Of a DNA stretch of 64,000 nt, positions 25,672 to 33,839 are shown in pieces. This stretch comes from Burkholderiales bacterium (lineage in GTDB: Bacteria > Pseudomonadota > Gammaproteobacteria > Burkholderiales > Burkholderiaceae_C). Numbering within the stretch: position 1 is the first letter of the stretch; every line of letters starts with the position of its first letter. The stretch covers positions 124,001 through 188,000 of the forward strand of contig JACRPO010000009.1 of assembly GCA_016223165.1 (NCBI GenBank), read 5' to 3'. Under the pieces are notes generated by a model. The model had not been told where the DNA came from. It did no database searches and saw only the letters and a list, made by a program, of their open reading frames with translations. The translations under genes were made by a program, and so were the position numbers.

Positions 25672-26175
25672 ATGAGCGCAGACCCCGCGAACCAGGACCC
25701 CGGCGTGTTGCGCCGCCTGCTGCGCGCCAAGGACCGCATGGATGCCGCCTCGCACGAGGCCTGGCCCGTGCCGCGGCTGGCGCGCGTGAGCGGCTTCAGC
25801 GGTGCCAGCGAGGCGCACTTCGCGCGCGCCTTCAAGCAGGCCTTCGGCGTGCCGCCGCACCGCTACCTGCTGACGCGGCGCATCGAGCGGGCGACGGCGC
25901 TGCTGCGCGATACCGAGCTCGCCATCACCGAGATCGCCTTCCAGACGGGCTGGGAGAGCCTGGGGACCTTCGGGCGCACCTTTCGCGACGTCACCGGCGA
26001 GAGCCCGAGCGCCGTGCGTGCGCGCGCCCGCGCCGCGGCGGCGGAACTCGGCCGCGTGCCCGCCTGCATCGTCAGCGCCGCGCACCGCCCCGACCTGCGC
26101 ACCGCAGTTTCGGAGAAGCGGCGCCGGCAGGAGGGCGATACAACCGGCGCCTTGGGCAACAAGGAGGTTCGATGA
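25672..26175 (+). CDS. AraC-type helix-turn-helix regulator, short
   Basis: 167 aa with the AraC DNA-binding domain only: residues about 12-110 contain WPVPRLARVSGFSGASEAHF (first HTH), the linker QAFGVPPHRYLLTRRIERA, and ITEIAFQTGWESLGTFGRTF (second HTH). No effector domain precedes it. The ATG at 25672 is a reasonable start, but an upstream GTG cannot be excluded. The stop overlaps the start of the VOC gene as ATGA, so the three genes from here are translationally coupled. The regulator presumably controls its own operon. Confidence 0.88.
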   Translation: MSADPANQDPGVLRRLLRAKDRMDAASHEAWPVPRLARVSGFSGASEAHFARAFKQAFGVPPHRYLLTRRIERATALLRDTELAITEIAFQTGWESLGTFGRTFRDVTGESPSAVRARARAAAAELGRVPACIVSAAHRPDLRTAVSEKRRRQEGDTTGALGNKEVR

Positions 26176-26594
26176 GCCAGGGCATTCAAGGGGCCGTTCA
26201 GGTGGTCGGCCTGTACGTGCGCGACCAGGACGAGGCGCTCGCGTTCTACGTCGACAAGCTCGGTTTCCGCGTCCACACCGACGTGCGCAACGGCGACTAT
26301 CGCTGGCTGACCGTGCAGTGGCCGGAGCAGCCGTGGTTCCAGCTCGGCCTGTTCACGCCGGGGCCGCCGGTGCACGACCCGGCCACGGCGCAGGCGTTGC
26401 GCGCCGTCGTCGCCAAGGGCGCGATGCCGCCACTGGTGCTGAGCGTGGACGACTGCCGCACCGCCTACGAGCGCCTGCTCGCGCGCGGCGTCGAGTTCAC
26501 GCAGGAGCCGGTGGAGCGCTACGGCAACGTCGACGCCGGCTTCCGCGACCCTTCGGGCAACGGCTGGAAGATGATCGAGGCGCGCCGCTCATGA
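26172..26594 (+). CDS. VOC-family (glyoxalase/bleomycin-resistance fold) protein
   Basis: 140 aa with the beta-alpha-beta-beta-beta fold of the vicinal oxygen chelate superfamily: VVGLYVRDQDEALAFYVDKLGFRV, LTVQWPEQPWFQLGLF, and the C-terminal GFRDPSGNGWKMIE, where the Glu is the usual metal ligand. AAGGAGG lies 4 nt before the ATG, inside the 3' end of the AraC gene, with a 4-bp ATGA overlap. The next gene overlaps its stop the same way. Exact enzymatic function unknown. Confidence 0.9.
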   Translation: MSQGIQGAVQVVGLYVRDQDEALAFYVDKLGFRVHTDVRNGDYRWLTVQWPEQPWFQLGLFTPGPPVHDPATAQALRAVVAKGAMPPLVLSVDDCRTAYERLLARGVEFTQEPVERYGNVDAGFRDPSGNGWKMIEARRS

Positions 26595-27034
26595 TGAAGC
26601 GGACCGCCGACACGAACGCCGCGACGGGCAACGCCTCCGCACTCATCGACGCGCGGATCGCCGGGCTCCCCGGCTGGCGCGGCGCGATGCTAGCGCGGCT
26701 GCGTGCCCTCGTCCGGGCGGCCGACCCCGAAGTGCTCGAGGAGTGGAAGTGGGGCAACCCCGTCTGGTCGCACGACGGCCTGATCTGCACCGGCGAGTCG
26801 TACAAGAGCGTGGTGAAGATGACCTTCGCCAAGGGCGCCTCGCTGCCCGACCCCACGGGCCTCTTCAACTCGAGCCTCGAAGGCAACGTCCGGCGCGCCA
26901 TCGACTTTCATGAAGGCGCGAAGGTGGACGAGAAGGCGCTGAAGGCGCTCATCCGCGCCGCCGTGGCGCTGAACCAGGCGGCCGGCCGCGGCGCACCCGC
27001 GAAGTCGACGCGGTCGCCCGGCAGCGCGGCTTGA
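26591..27034 (+). CDS. DUF1801 (YdhG-like) protein
   Basis: 147 aa. The DUF1801 fold is visible in MLARLRALVRAADPEVLEEW, the WGNPVWSHDGLICTGESYKS block, and the KVDEKALKALIRAAVALNQ helix. Members are small soluble proteins with a frataxin-like shape and no firm role. The ATG overlaps the VOC stop by 4 bp (ATGA). AraC-VOC-DUF1801 gene trios recur in many bacteria. The C-terminus is a short basic tail. Confidence 0.88.
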   Translation: MMKRTADTNAATGNASALIDARIAGLPGWRGAMLARLRALVRAADPEVLEEWKWGNPVWSHDGLICTGESYKSVVKMTFAKGASLPDPTGLFNSSLEGNVRRAIDFHEGAKVDEKALKALIRAAVALNQAAGRGAPAKSTRSPGSAA

Positions 27035-27058
27035 TGAGCGGCGCAGTGGGCGTATAAA
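27031..27058 (+). promoter_or_regulatory. Promoter of the tonB-like gene
   Basis: TTGATG (27031-27036) and TATAAA (27053-27058) are 16 bp apart. The -35 overlaps the stop codon of the DUF1801 gene and the -10 lies about 90 bp before the TonB start. Confidence 0.5.
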
Positions 27059-27146
27059 GGCGCCAGCGCGGATCTCCGCAAGACCGCCGCGGGCCACCTG
27101 GGTTGGGTGCCGCGACGGGCCGGCACGGCACCGAACGCGCAACACC

Positions 27147-27743
27147 ATGCCCTACGCAGAACGCCCACCCCTCGCCGGCAACAGGCTTGCCGGATGGGCG
27201 GCTGTCGTGCTGTTCCATGCGCTGCTCGGCTGGGCGCTGTTCCACGGCCTGGCAGATCGGGTGGTGGAGGTGCTCCGCAACCCGATCGAAGTGAGCATCG
27301 TCGAGGAGGTGCGTGCACCGCCGGCGCCGGCGCCGAAGCTGCCGGCGCCGCCCAGGCCCGCCGCGCCACCACCGCCGTTGATCGTCCCGCCGCCGGAGGT
27401 CACCGCGGTGACCGAGCCGCCGCCGGCGACGATGGCCGCCGCCACGCCGCTTGCCGTGCAGGCGCGCCTCGAGGCCGGCACCTGCGACAAGCCCGACTAC
27501 CCCACCGCTGCGTTGCGCGCGGAGGCCACGGGCACGAGCCGCATCCGCTTCACCGTCGACGCCAGCGGCATGATGACCCGAGCCGAAGTCGAGCGATCGG
27601 CCGGCCCGACGCGTGAACACCGGATGCTGGACCAGGCGGCGATCGGCGCGCTCTCCAAGTGCCGCTTCAAGCCCGGCCTGGACAAGCAGGGCCAGGCCGC
27701 CGGCGGCGTCGCGGTGGTCGAGTACGTGTGGAAGATCGACTGA
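27147..27743 (+). CDS. TonB-family energy transducer
   Basis: 198 aa. The N-terminal membrane anchor is at about 15-36 (LAGWAAVVLFHALLGWALFHGL; SHLxxH-type His present in LFHALL). A proline-rich periplasm-spanning region covers about 54-95. The C-terminal TonB domain (about 108-198) has the classical DYPTAALRAEATGTSRIRFTVD and GALSKCRFKPGLD. It transmits proton-motive force to outer-membrane receptors. ExbB/ExbD and a TonB-dependent receptor are absent from the window, so it is an orphan copy. A hairpin follows the stop. Confidence 0.92.
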   Translation: MPYAERPPLAGNRLAGWAAVVLFHALLGWALFHGLADRVVEVLRNPIEVSIVEEVRAPPAPAPKLPAPPRPAAPPPPLIVPPPEVTAVTEPPPATMAAATPLAVQARLEAGTCDKPDYPTAALRAEATGTSRIRFTVDASGMMTRAEVERSAGPTREHRMLDQAAIGALSKCRFKPGLDKQGQAAGGVAVVEYVWKID

Positions 27744-27770
27744 GCGGCGGACGGCATGGCGGACCGCCGC
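27744..27770 (+). terminator. Hairpin after tonB
   Basis: GCGGCGG pairs with CCGCCGC directly after the TonB stop, with further pairing possible inside the 13-nt loop. No T-run follows. It lies between convergent genes. Confidence 0.4.
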
Positions 27771-27835
27771 GTCGCGCCCCGGTAGACACGGCCGATGGTG
27801 GTAGGGCTCGGCCCCGGATGCTCGGCCGACAACCT

Positions 27836-29854
27836 TCAGGGATTGACGACCAGCTGCACCGGGATTGACGTGACGGTGCCAACCGGATTCGAGACGATCA
27901 CCGTGTATACGCCGGCATCGGCGGCCGTCACGTTGCTCAGCCGCAACGACGGTGCGGTGGCCTCGTTCGCCAAGCCACTGGGCGATGGAATGTCGACGCC
28001 ATTGCGCTGCCACTGGTAACCGACGCCGACACCGTCGGTCATGACTGCAAAGCCCACTTCTGTGCCGGCACTCGCCGTCACGCTGCGCGGCTGAGCGGTA
28101 ATGGTCGGCCCCGCGGCAGCGGTGGACGAGATGCCGATGTACATGCCCGCGGATGGGTAGCCTTTCGAGACCCCGCTCGACGTCACTGCGTACTGGCCGT
28201 CGGTCAACGTGCTCGGACCGACAGCCACGCCATACGAACCGTTGGTGGCACTCGTCGACAGCGTGAGCTTGATTCGGCCGCCGCCGGTGAACGGCGTGGG
28301 CAGGTTGAGCGGTACCCGGTGCGGGGCCCAGGCAACGTTGTGCGGGTCGATGCTCCAGCTGTAGATCTGCCCATCGGGCAACTCAAGGGTGGCGCGCAGC
28401 GGCGCGTCGAGCATGGGCGCATTCACCGGCGAGCGATTGTTGCCACGGCTGCTGTCGGGCGTGCGTTGAAAGACAGAGGGCATCAGGCTGGCGATCGGCG
28501 CGCTTCCGGCAGCCACGGTCCACGTCTGCGACACCGAACCCGTAGATGAGATCGCGAGTTGGGCCTGGTACGGCGTCGGCGCTTCCGCCGCCTTCGGATT
28601 CGCGATCGGGAACGAGTAGGTGGGCTGGATGTCGAGCGGCAGGATCTGGCCCGAAGAGTCGTAGGTCAGCGGCACCATGAACAGCCCGGCCAGCGCGAAG
28701 TTGTCGTCGCCCGATTGCGAGAGCGTCGTCCCCGGCGCGGCCGTCGCGCTAGAGCGGTAGCGTGCGAGCGTGACCAGCACGTTGGTGTTGCCGTTGCGGT
28801 CGGGCAGCATCACTGCGCCTACCGGCTGGGCGTTGCCGGAGGTCGTCGACAGCGTCGTCACCACGACCGGCGAGGCGTTCGATCCGCTGGCCGGGCTGAT
28901 CCAGGGGCCGAACGGGTCGCGCGCCATCGCGTAACCGAATCGCGCCGCAATGCAGTTGCCGCAGATCGGCGTGCCGGTGAGATACCACCAGCCGTTGTGG
29001 TAGCTGAGGCCGATGCCGCCGAACAGATTGCCGGTGTCGGGTTGCATCACCGACTTCGCGGCCACGCCCCTGCGGTCGTCGGTGAGGCGCCACAAGTTGA
29101 CCGCGTCGGAGCCGCCGTTGAACGCCCCGTGCGAGGTGGCCATCCAGGCGCTGCCGTCGGGGCCGACGTTGATGCTCATGTCCGGATACAGGTCGGCCTC
29201 GTCGACGGTCATCGAGTTGACCGGACTCGTGGGCGCGCTCCACGGTCCGATCGGTGTCGATGCGGTCATGATCTTGATGCGCGGCGTGCCGTCGCCTTCC
29301 GAGCCCTTGTCGTGCACCCACATGACGTAGTCCCTCGTCGATGGCGCGTAGACGACTCGCGGCTTCTTAACGGCGTAGACCTTGCCGGTGCTGGGGTCCT
29401 GCGGCAGCACGCGGGCGGCCAGCTTCCAGTGCATCAGGTCGTCGGACTTGTAGATCGCGAGGCCGCAGTAGCGGTAGCGCGATGCCGGCGTGGTGTTCGA
29501 CAGCGGGGCCATCGAGACCACCGGCGAGTAGTCGAACGAGCCGCATGACTGCGACGTCCCGTAGAGGTAGTACGCACCTTCGAAGAATCGGATGTCGTTC
29601 TCGCGTGTGGCCTCGACGGCGTCGCCATCGACGTCCATGACGAGATTGATGCCCCCGTAGTTGTTGGTGATCGCAGGCGAGGTGGGCAACCCGTTCTCGC
29701 CGCTCAGGGGGTCCGGGCTGATGAAGTTCAGGATCGTCGCGACGTACGACGATGCGGGCTGATCGGCTGGCTCGTCACCGCCGCCGCAGGCCACCAGGGC
29801 GGTGACTGCGGCAGCTGCCAATGACCAGAACGCGCGCTGGTTCGCAGGTTTCAT
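27836..29854 (-). CDS. GH43-like five-bladed propeller lipoprotein with C-terminal Ig-like domain
   Basis: 672 aa. The signal ends in a lipobox (AAAVTALVACGGGDEP). Residues about 60-400 read as a GH43-type propeller: INLVMDVDGDAVEATRENDIRFFEGAYYLYGTS, YKSDDLMHWKLAARVL, KKPRVVYAPSTRDYVMWVHD, DMSINVGPDGSAWMATSH. These resemble glycan-cleaving family members, but the catalytic acids cannot be assigned with certainty. The C-terminal 85 residues are an immunoglobulin-like domain (ITAQPRSVTASAGTEVGFAV, NVTAADAGVYTVIVSNPVG). It is the last gene of the sulfatase operon (47 bp after a sulfatase), consistent with trimming of sulfated glycans outside the cell. Confidence 0.78.
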   Translation of the reverse strand: MKPANQRAFWSLAAAAVTALVACGGGDEPADQPASSYVATILNFISPDPLSGENGLPTSPAITNNYGGINLVMDVDGDAVEATRENDIRFFEGAYYLYGTSQSCGSFDYSPVVSMAPLSNTTPASRYRYCGLAIYKSDDLMHWKLAARVLPQDPSTGKVYAVKKPRVVYAPSTRDYVMWVHDKGSEGDGTPRIKIMTASTPIGPWSAPTSPVNSMTVDEADLYPDMSINVGPDGSAWMATSHGAFNGGSDAVNLWRLTDDRRGVAAKSVMQPDTGNLFGGIGLSYHNGWWYLTGTPICGNCIAARFGYAMARDPFGPWISPASGSNASPVVVTTLSTTSGNAQPVGAVMLPDRNGNTNVLVTLARYRSSATAAPGTTLSQSGDDNFALAGLFMVPLTYDSSGQILPLDIQPTYSFPIANPKAAEAPTPYQAQLAISSTGSVSQTWTVAAGSAPIASLMPSVFQRTPDSSRGNNRSPVNAPMLDAPLRATLELPDGQIYSWSIDPHNVAWAPHRVPLNLPTPFTGGGRIKLTLSTSATNGSYGVAVGPSTLTDGQYAVTSSGVSKGYPSAGMYIGISSTAAAGPTITAQPRSVTASAGTEVGFAVMTDGVGVGYQWQRNGVDIPSPSGLANEATAPSLRLSNVTAADAGVYTVIVSNPVGTVTSIPVQLVVNP

Positions 29855-29901
29855 GTCGTCTCCGAGTTTGTTTGTAGGGGTACGTGGCTGCGGTGGCCGC
29901 G

Positions 29902-31224
29902 CTACCAGCGCATCGACCCCAGATCGATCAGCCGCCCGCCGGGCACCGCCTGCGGCATCGGCAGCATCGTGTCGCTCCAGTTCTGCCATTGCTCGCGCAT
30001 CCGCGCCAGGCGCTCCGGCTGATCGGCTGCGAAGTCGCAGCGCTCGCGCCAGTCGGCCTCGAGGTCGAATAGATACTCGCGGCCGTCGATCAGCAGGTAC
30101 TTCCATCGCCCGTCGCGCAGCGCCCGCTGCTCGGGATCGCGCATGCGCCAGTAGAGCTGGCGCTCCACGTCGGCTGCGCCATCGGCCCATTGCGGCAGCA
30201 GGTCGATGCCGTCGTGCGGCGTGTCGGCGGGCACCTCCACGCCGGCGGCGGCCAGACAAGTCGTGGCCAGGTCCATCGAGATCGCTATCTGCGCCGACAC
30301 TTGATGAGGCGCGATGCGCGCCGGCCAGCGCGCGAGCAACGGCACACGCAGTCCGCCTTCGAGCAGATCGCGCTTGCGGCCGACAAACGGCCACATGTTC
30401 GAGTAGCGCTCGCCGCCGTTGTCGCTGGTGAAGATGACGAGCGTGTCGCGCTCGACGCCGGCGTCGCGCAGCGCGTCGAGCACGCGGCCGATGCCGGCGT
30501 CCATCGTCGTCACCATCTCGGCGTAGATGCGCGGGGAACCGCCGTCGTGCGACAGGTGCTTCGCGGCGACCTTCAGCTCACGCGCCCGAGAGGCTTCTGC
30601 ATCCGACGGTGCCGACCAAGGAAAGTGCGGCGCGGTGTAGTGCAGGCTGAGGAAGAACGGCTGCTCGCCCTGCGCGCGGTCGCGGACAAGGTCCACGGCG
30701 CGGCCCGACAGCAAGTCGGTCAGGTAGCCCTCGCGCTCAATCGTGGCTTCGCCCTCGTACAGGTCGGGGTCGCCGCCTTCGCCGAGGTGCGTGAAGTAGC
30801 CCGCATGCCCTCCGGAAATGCCGAAAAAGGTCTCGTAGCCGTGCCGCAGCGGCCCGTGCTCCGGCACGGCGCCGAGATGCCACTTGCCGACCAGCGCCGT
30901 GGCGTAGCCGGCGTCACGCAGCAGCGACGGCAGAGTCGGCACGCCCGGCGGTAGGTGCATCCCGGGCTGGTAGCGGTCGGCGTGCCGCAACGGCTCGGCG
31001 ATGCCGAGCGGGCAGCGGTATTGCCAGCGTCCGGTGATCAAGGCGACGCGGGTGTTCGTGCACAGGCACGAGTTCGCGTAGCCCTGCGTCATGCGCACGC
31101 CTTCGCGCGCGAGACGGTCGAGAGCAGGGGTCGCGAAGTCGAACTGGCCGTAACAGCCGAGGTCGGCGTAGCCGAGGTCGTCGGCCACGATCATCACGAT
31201 GTGCGGGCGCCCGGCCACGCTCAC
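29902..31224 (-). CDS. Sulfatase with non-standard activation motif (CTNTR)
   Basis: 440 aa S1-family sulfatase. Metal site IVMIVADDLGYADLGCYG and IFTSDNGGERYSNMWPFVGRK are intact, as is VGKWHLG. The formylglycine motif reads C55-T-N-T-R59 (within NSCLCTNTRVALITGR); the normal pattern is CxPxR, with CSATR known in this subfamily. Asn at the third place is unusual. The GTG start overlaps the Bug stop by 4 bp (GTGA). There is no signal peptide. It is the third gene of the operon. Confidence 0.92.
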   Translation of the reverse strand: MSVAGRPHIVMIVADDLGYADLGCYGQFDFATPALDRLAREGVRMTQGYANSCLCTNTRVALITGRWQYRCPLGIAEPLRHADRYQPGMHLPPGVPTLPSLLRDAGYATALVGKWHLGAVPEHGPLRHGYETFFGISGGHAGYFTHLGEGGDPDLYEGEATIEREGYLTDLLSGRAVDLVRDRAQGEQPFFLSLHYTAPHFPWSAPSDAEASRARELKVAAKHLSHDGGSPRIYAEMVTTMDAGIGRVLDALRDAGVERDTLVIFTSDNGGERYSNMWPFVGRKRDLLEGGLRVPLLARWPARIAPHQVSAQIAISMDLATTCLAAAGVEVPADTPHDGIDLLPQWADGAADVERQLYWRMRDPEQRALRDGRWKYLLIDGREYLFDLEADWRERCDFAADQPERLARMREQWQNWSDTMLPMPQAVPGGRLIDLGSMRW

Positions 31225-32186
31225 TCCCGCGCGATGTTCTTGACGGTGATCAACTCGGTCCAGCGCTTCTTCTCGCTCGACAGCCAGCGCTGCGCCTCGG
31301 CGCCGCTGGAGTTGACCTTCAGGTAGCCGTTCTTGTCCAGATAGGCACCGACCTCAGGCGTGTCGACCGCCTTGCGCGACTCGGCGGCGATGCGGTCCTT
31401 CACGTCCTGCGGCGTGCGGGACGGCACCAGCAGCACGACCGCGTTTTCGACCGTGAACTCGCGCTTCTCGAGCTCTTCGACGGTGGGCACGTTGGGCATC
31501 TGCGCGAGGCGTTTGCCACTGGCGATGGCGAGCGCGGAGAGCTTGCCGGCCGTCAGGTGCGGGATGACGTTGCCCGAGACGATGAAGCCCGCATCCACGT
31601 CGCCTGCGAGCACCGCGTTGATGGCTGGCGCGCCACCCTTGTACGGAACGTGCGTCAGCTTCAGCCCGCCCACCAGCGAAGCCAGATACTGCGTGGCCAG
31701 GTGGCTGGTCGCGCCGACGCCCGCCGACGAGTAGGTGACGCCAGACGTGCGTGCCTTCTGTATGAAGTCGGCGTAGTTCTTGATCGGGCTGCCGGCCTTG
31801 ACGGTCAACACCGCCGGCTGGATGGCCAGGATCGACAGCGGCTCCAGGTCCGCCGGCGTGTATCCCAGCGAGTCCTTGAACAGCAGCGGGTTGACCGTCG
31901 TGTACGCCTCCGACGTGATGAGCAGGGTGCGGCCGTCGGCCGCGGCGCGGGCTGCGGCGGCGGCGCCGATGTTGCCGTTGGCGCCGACGATGTTCTCGAC
32001 GACGACGGTGTTGCCGGTGCTGCGTTGCATGCGCTCAGCCACCATCCGTGCAAGCACGTCGCTGGCGCCGCCGGCGGCGAACGGCATGATGATGCGCACC
32101 TGCTCGGCCGCGCGCACCGGCAACGAGCCGACGGCAGCAGACAGCGCAAGGGCGAGGGCAGCGGAACGGCGAGTGAATGTCGGCAT
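31221..32186 (-). CDS. Bug-family (TctC-like) solute-binding protein within a sulfatase operon
   Basis: 321 aa with a Sec signal peptide (RRSAALALALSAAVGSLPVRA). Family blocks: QVRIIMPFAAGGASDVLARM, NTVVVENIVGANGNIGAAAA, VTYSSAGVGATSHLATQYLA, THVPYKGGAPAINAVLAGDV. AGGAGA lies 4 nt before the ATG. It sits between two sulfatase genes (37 bp after the first, GTGA overlap with the second), the second sulfatase-Bug pairing in this window. It probably binds a product or substrate of these enzymes. Confidence 0.93.
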   Translation of the reverse strand: MPTFTRRSAALALALSAAVGSLPVRAAEQVRIIMPFAAGGASDVLARMVAERMQRSTGNTVVVENIVGANGNIGAAAAARAAADGRTLLITSEAYTTVNPLLFKDSLGYTPADLEPLSILAIQPAVLTVKAGSPIKNYADFIQKARTSGVTYSSAGVGATSHLATQYLASLVGGLKLTHVPYKGGAPAINAVLAGDVDAGFIVSGNVIPHLTAGKLSALAIASGKRLAQMPNVPTVEELEKREFTVENAVVLLVPSRTPQDVKDRIAAESRKAVDTPEVGAYLDKNGYLKVNSSGAEAQRWLSSEKKRWTELITVKNIARE

Positions 32187-32223
32187 CTGGTCTCCTGGTT
32201 GTTCGTGGATCGGAAGCACTGCG

Positions 32224-33741
32224 TCAGTCCGCGAGCGGCTCGAGGACGTAGCGCTCGTACACCTCGGCCGGCACGTCATGGCGTGCCAGCACGGCGGTGG
32301 CAGCGGCCTTCAGCCGAGCGACGACCTCGGGGGCATCGATGGGGCGGTTCTGTGCGTAGTCGTCGCGCAGATCGAACAGCATGCTGCGTGTGTCCAGAAA
32401 GCCGCCGTTCAGCTCGGGGCGCTCGCCCTCGCGGAGGGCGGGAATGCGAAGCGGCCGCACCCCTTGCGTGAAGTCGAACGCGCGCCCCAGCGCCAGCCCG
32501 CGCAGCTGCTCGACGGGGAACATGCGGTTCATGTGCGTCGGCATCAGCGTGTATTCGTAGAGCCCATCGCCCGACAGATCACGCGGATAGTGGAAGTAGG
32601 TGTAGCGGCCGTCGGTCACGTTCAGGCTGCCGCCGAAGATGCCGTACAACGCCACGTCGCGAAGCGCTTCGTCATGTGCCAGCAGAGGCAGCAGCGAGGC
32701 GCCGGTGATTTCGGCATCCGGCCCGCGGCCGAAGTAGTCGAGCAACGTGGGCGCGAGGTCGATCGTCTGCGTCAGGCTCGTGCAGCGGCGGCCCGCTTGG
32801 GCGGCCGCCCCCGGCGTGTAGACCATCAGCGGGATGTGCGCGACCTCGTTGTAGAAGGGCATCCGGCATTTGCCCCACCAGTCGTGCTCGGACAGCAGGA
32901 AGCCGTGGTCGGTGGTCAGCACGAGCGCGGTGTCCTCCCACATCGCGTGCCGGTCCATGTAGTCGAGCAGTTCGCCGAAGTAGTGGTCGCACATGCGCAC
33001 GAGGCCAGCGAAATTGGCGCGCATCTGCTCGCAGGCGTAGACGTCTTCGACCACGGCGTCGTAGCGCGGCCAGTCCAGCACCGGATGGCTTTCGTCGACG
33101 CCGGCCGCGGTGCGGAAGCGCTCGGGCGCATAGAACGGCTCGTGCGGGTCGAAGCATTCGATCTGCAGCAGCCAGTCGTTGGCGGTGCGGTTCTGATCCA
33201 GAAACTCGAGACCACCGCGGAAGCACTTCACGCAGGGAAAGTCGGCTTCGTCCTTGACGAACTCGCGGGTGATGCAGTGCATCATCCGTTTGCGGTCTTC
33301 CGGCAAGGTGTAGTTGCGCGGGTCGTACATCTTCTTGAAGCGCTCGATGGGCGGCTCGACCATCGCCTTCCACTTGTCGTTTTCCTGGCCGCGAATGAAG
33401 TCCCACGAGGCATAGCGCTGGTGATAGGTGGCGCCGCCATCTTCGAAATAGTGGAAGTGGTCGCTGACAAGGTGCGTGTACACGCCTTCGCGGCCCAGGC
33501 GCTCGAAGACCGAACGGTCGAACGGTTCTAGCGGCCCCCAACCGCGGTGCAGGAAGTTGTAGCGGCCCGTGTGCATCTCTCGCCGGGCAGGCATGCACGG
33601 CAGGCTGCCCACCCAGTGGTTGTCGAACGTCACTGCGCGCGCTGCGAAACGGTCGAAGTTCGGTGTCGGGATCCAGCGCCCGCCGTAGGCGCCCAGGGCG
33701 TTGCGGACGAGCGAGTCGAACAGGACGTAGATCAGCTTCAT
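32224..33741 (-). CDS. Sulfatase (S1 family), first gene of operon
   Basis: 505 aa. It starts with the sulfatase metal strand (LIYVLFDSLVRNALGAYGG), then HWVGSLPCMPARREMHTGRY, with the CMPAR motif for formylglycine formation, and VLTTDHGFLLSEHDWWGKCRMPFYNEVAHIPL (metal ligands DH). The long central region (HFHYFEDGGATYH) is typical for the branch related to heparan N-sulfatase/arylsulfatases. No signal peptide. It is divergent from the LysR gene (98-bp gap) and heads the operon Bug-sulfatase-GH43. Confidence 0.93.
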   Translation of the reverse strand: MKLIYVLFDSLVRNALGAYGGRWIPTPNFDRFAARAVTFDNHWVGSLPCMPARREMHTGRYNFLHRGWGPLEPFDRSVFERLGREGVYTHLVSDHFHYFEDGGATYHQRYASWDFIRGQENDKWKAMVEPPIERFKKMYDPRNYTLPEDRKRMMHCITREFVKDEADFPCVKCFRGGLEFLDQNRTANDWLLQIECFDPHEPFYAPERFRTAAGVDESHPVLDWPRYDAVVEDVYACEQMRANFAGLVRMCDHYFGELLDYMDRHAMWEDTALVLTTDHGFLLSEHDWWGKCRMPFYNEVAHIPLMVYTPGAAAQAGRRCTSLTQTIDLAPTLLDYFGRGPDAEITGASLLPLLAHDEALRDVALYGIFGGSLNVTDGRYTYFHYPRDLSGDGLYEYTLMPTHMNRMFPVEQLRGLALGRAFDFTQGVRPLRIPALREGERPELNGGFLDTRSMLFDLRDDYAQNRPIDAPEVVARLKAAATAVLARHDVPAEVYERYVLEPLAD

Positions 33742-33839
33742 CGCGGGGCCTTGGGATCGGCGAAGCGCACTCTAGGCTGGCGGGGCGATGACCGCCAGTC
33801 ATAGAATTTCATGTTCCGATAACCTTTGGTAAGCCGCCG

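Noticed and set aside
27147..27743. A full TonB-ExbB-ExbD receptor system
   Set aside because: Only the TonB-like gene is present; neighbours are unrelated and convergent.
7519..32186. A complete tripartite tricarboxylate transporter
   Set aside because: Three Bug binding proteins are present but no TctA or TctB membrane gene is in the window.
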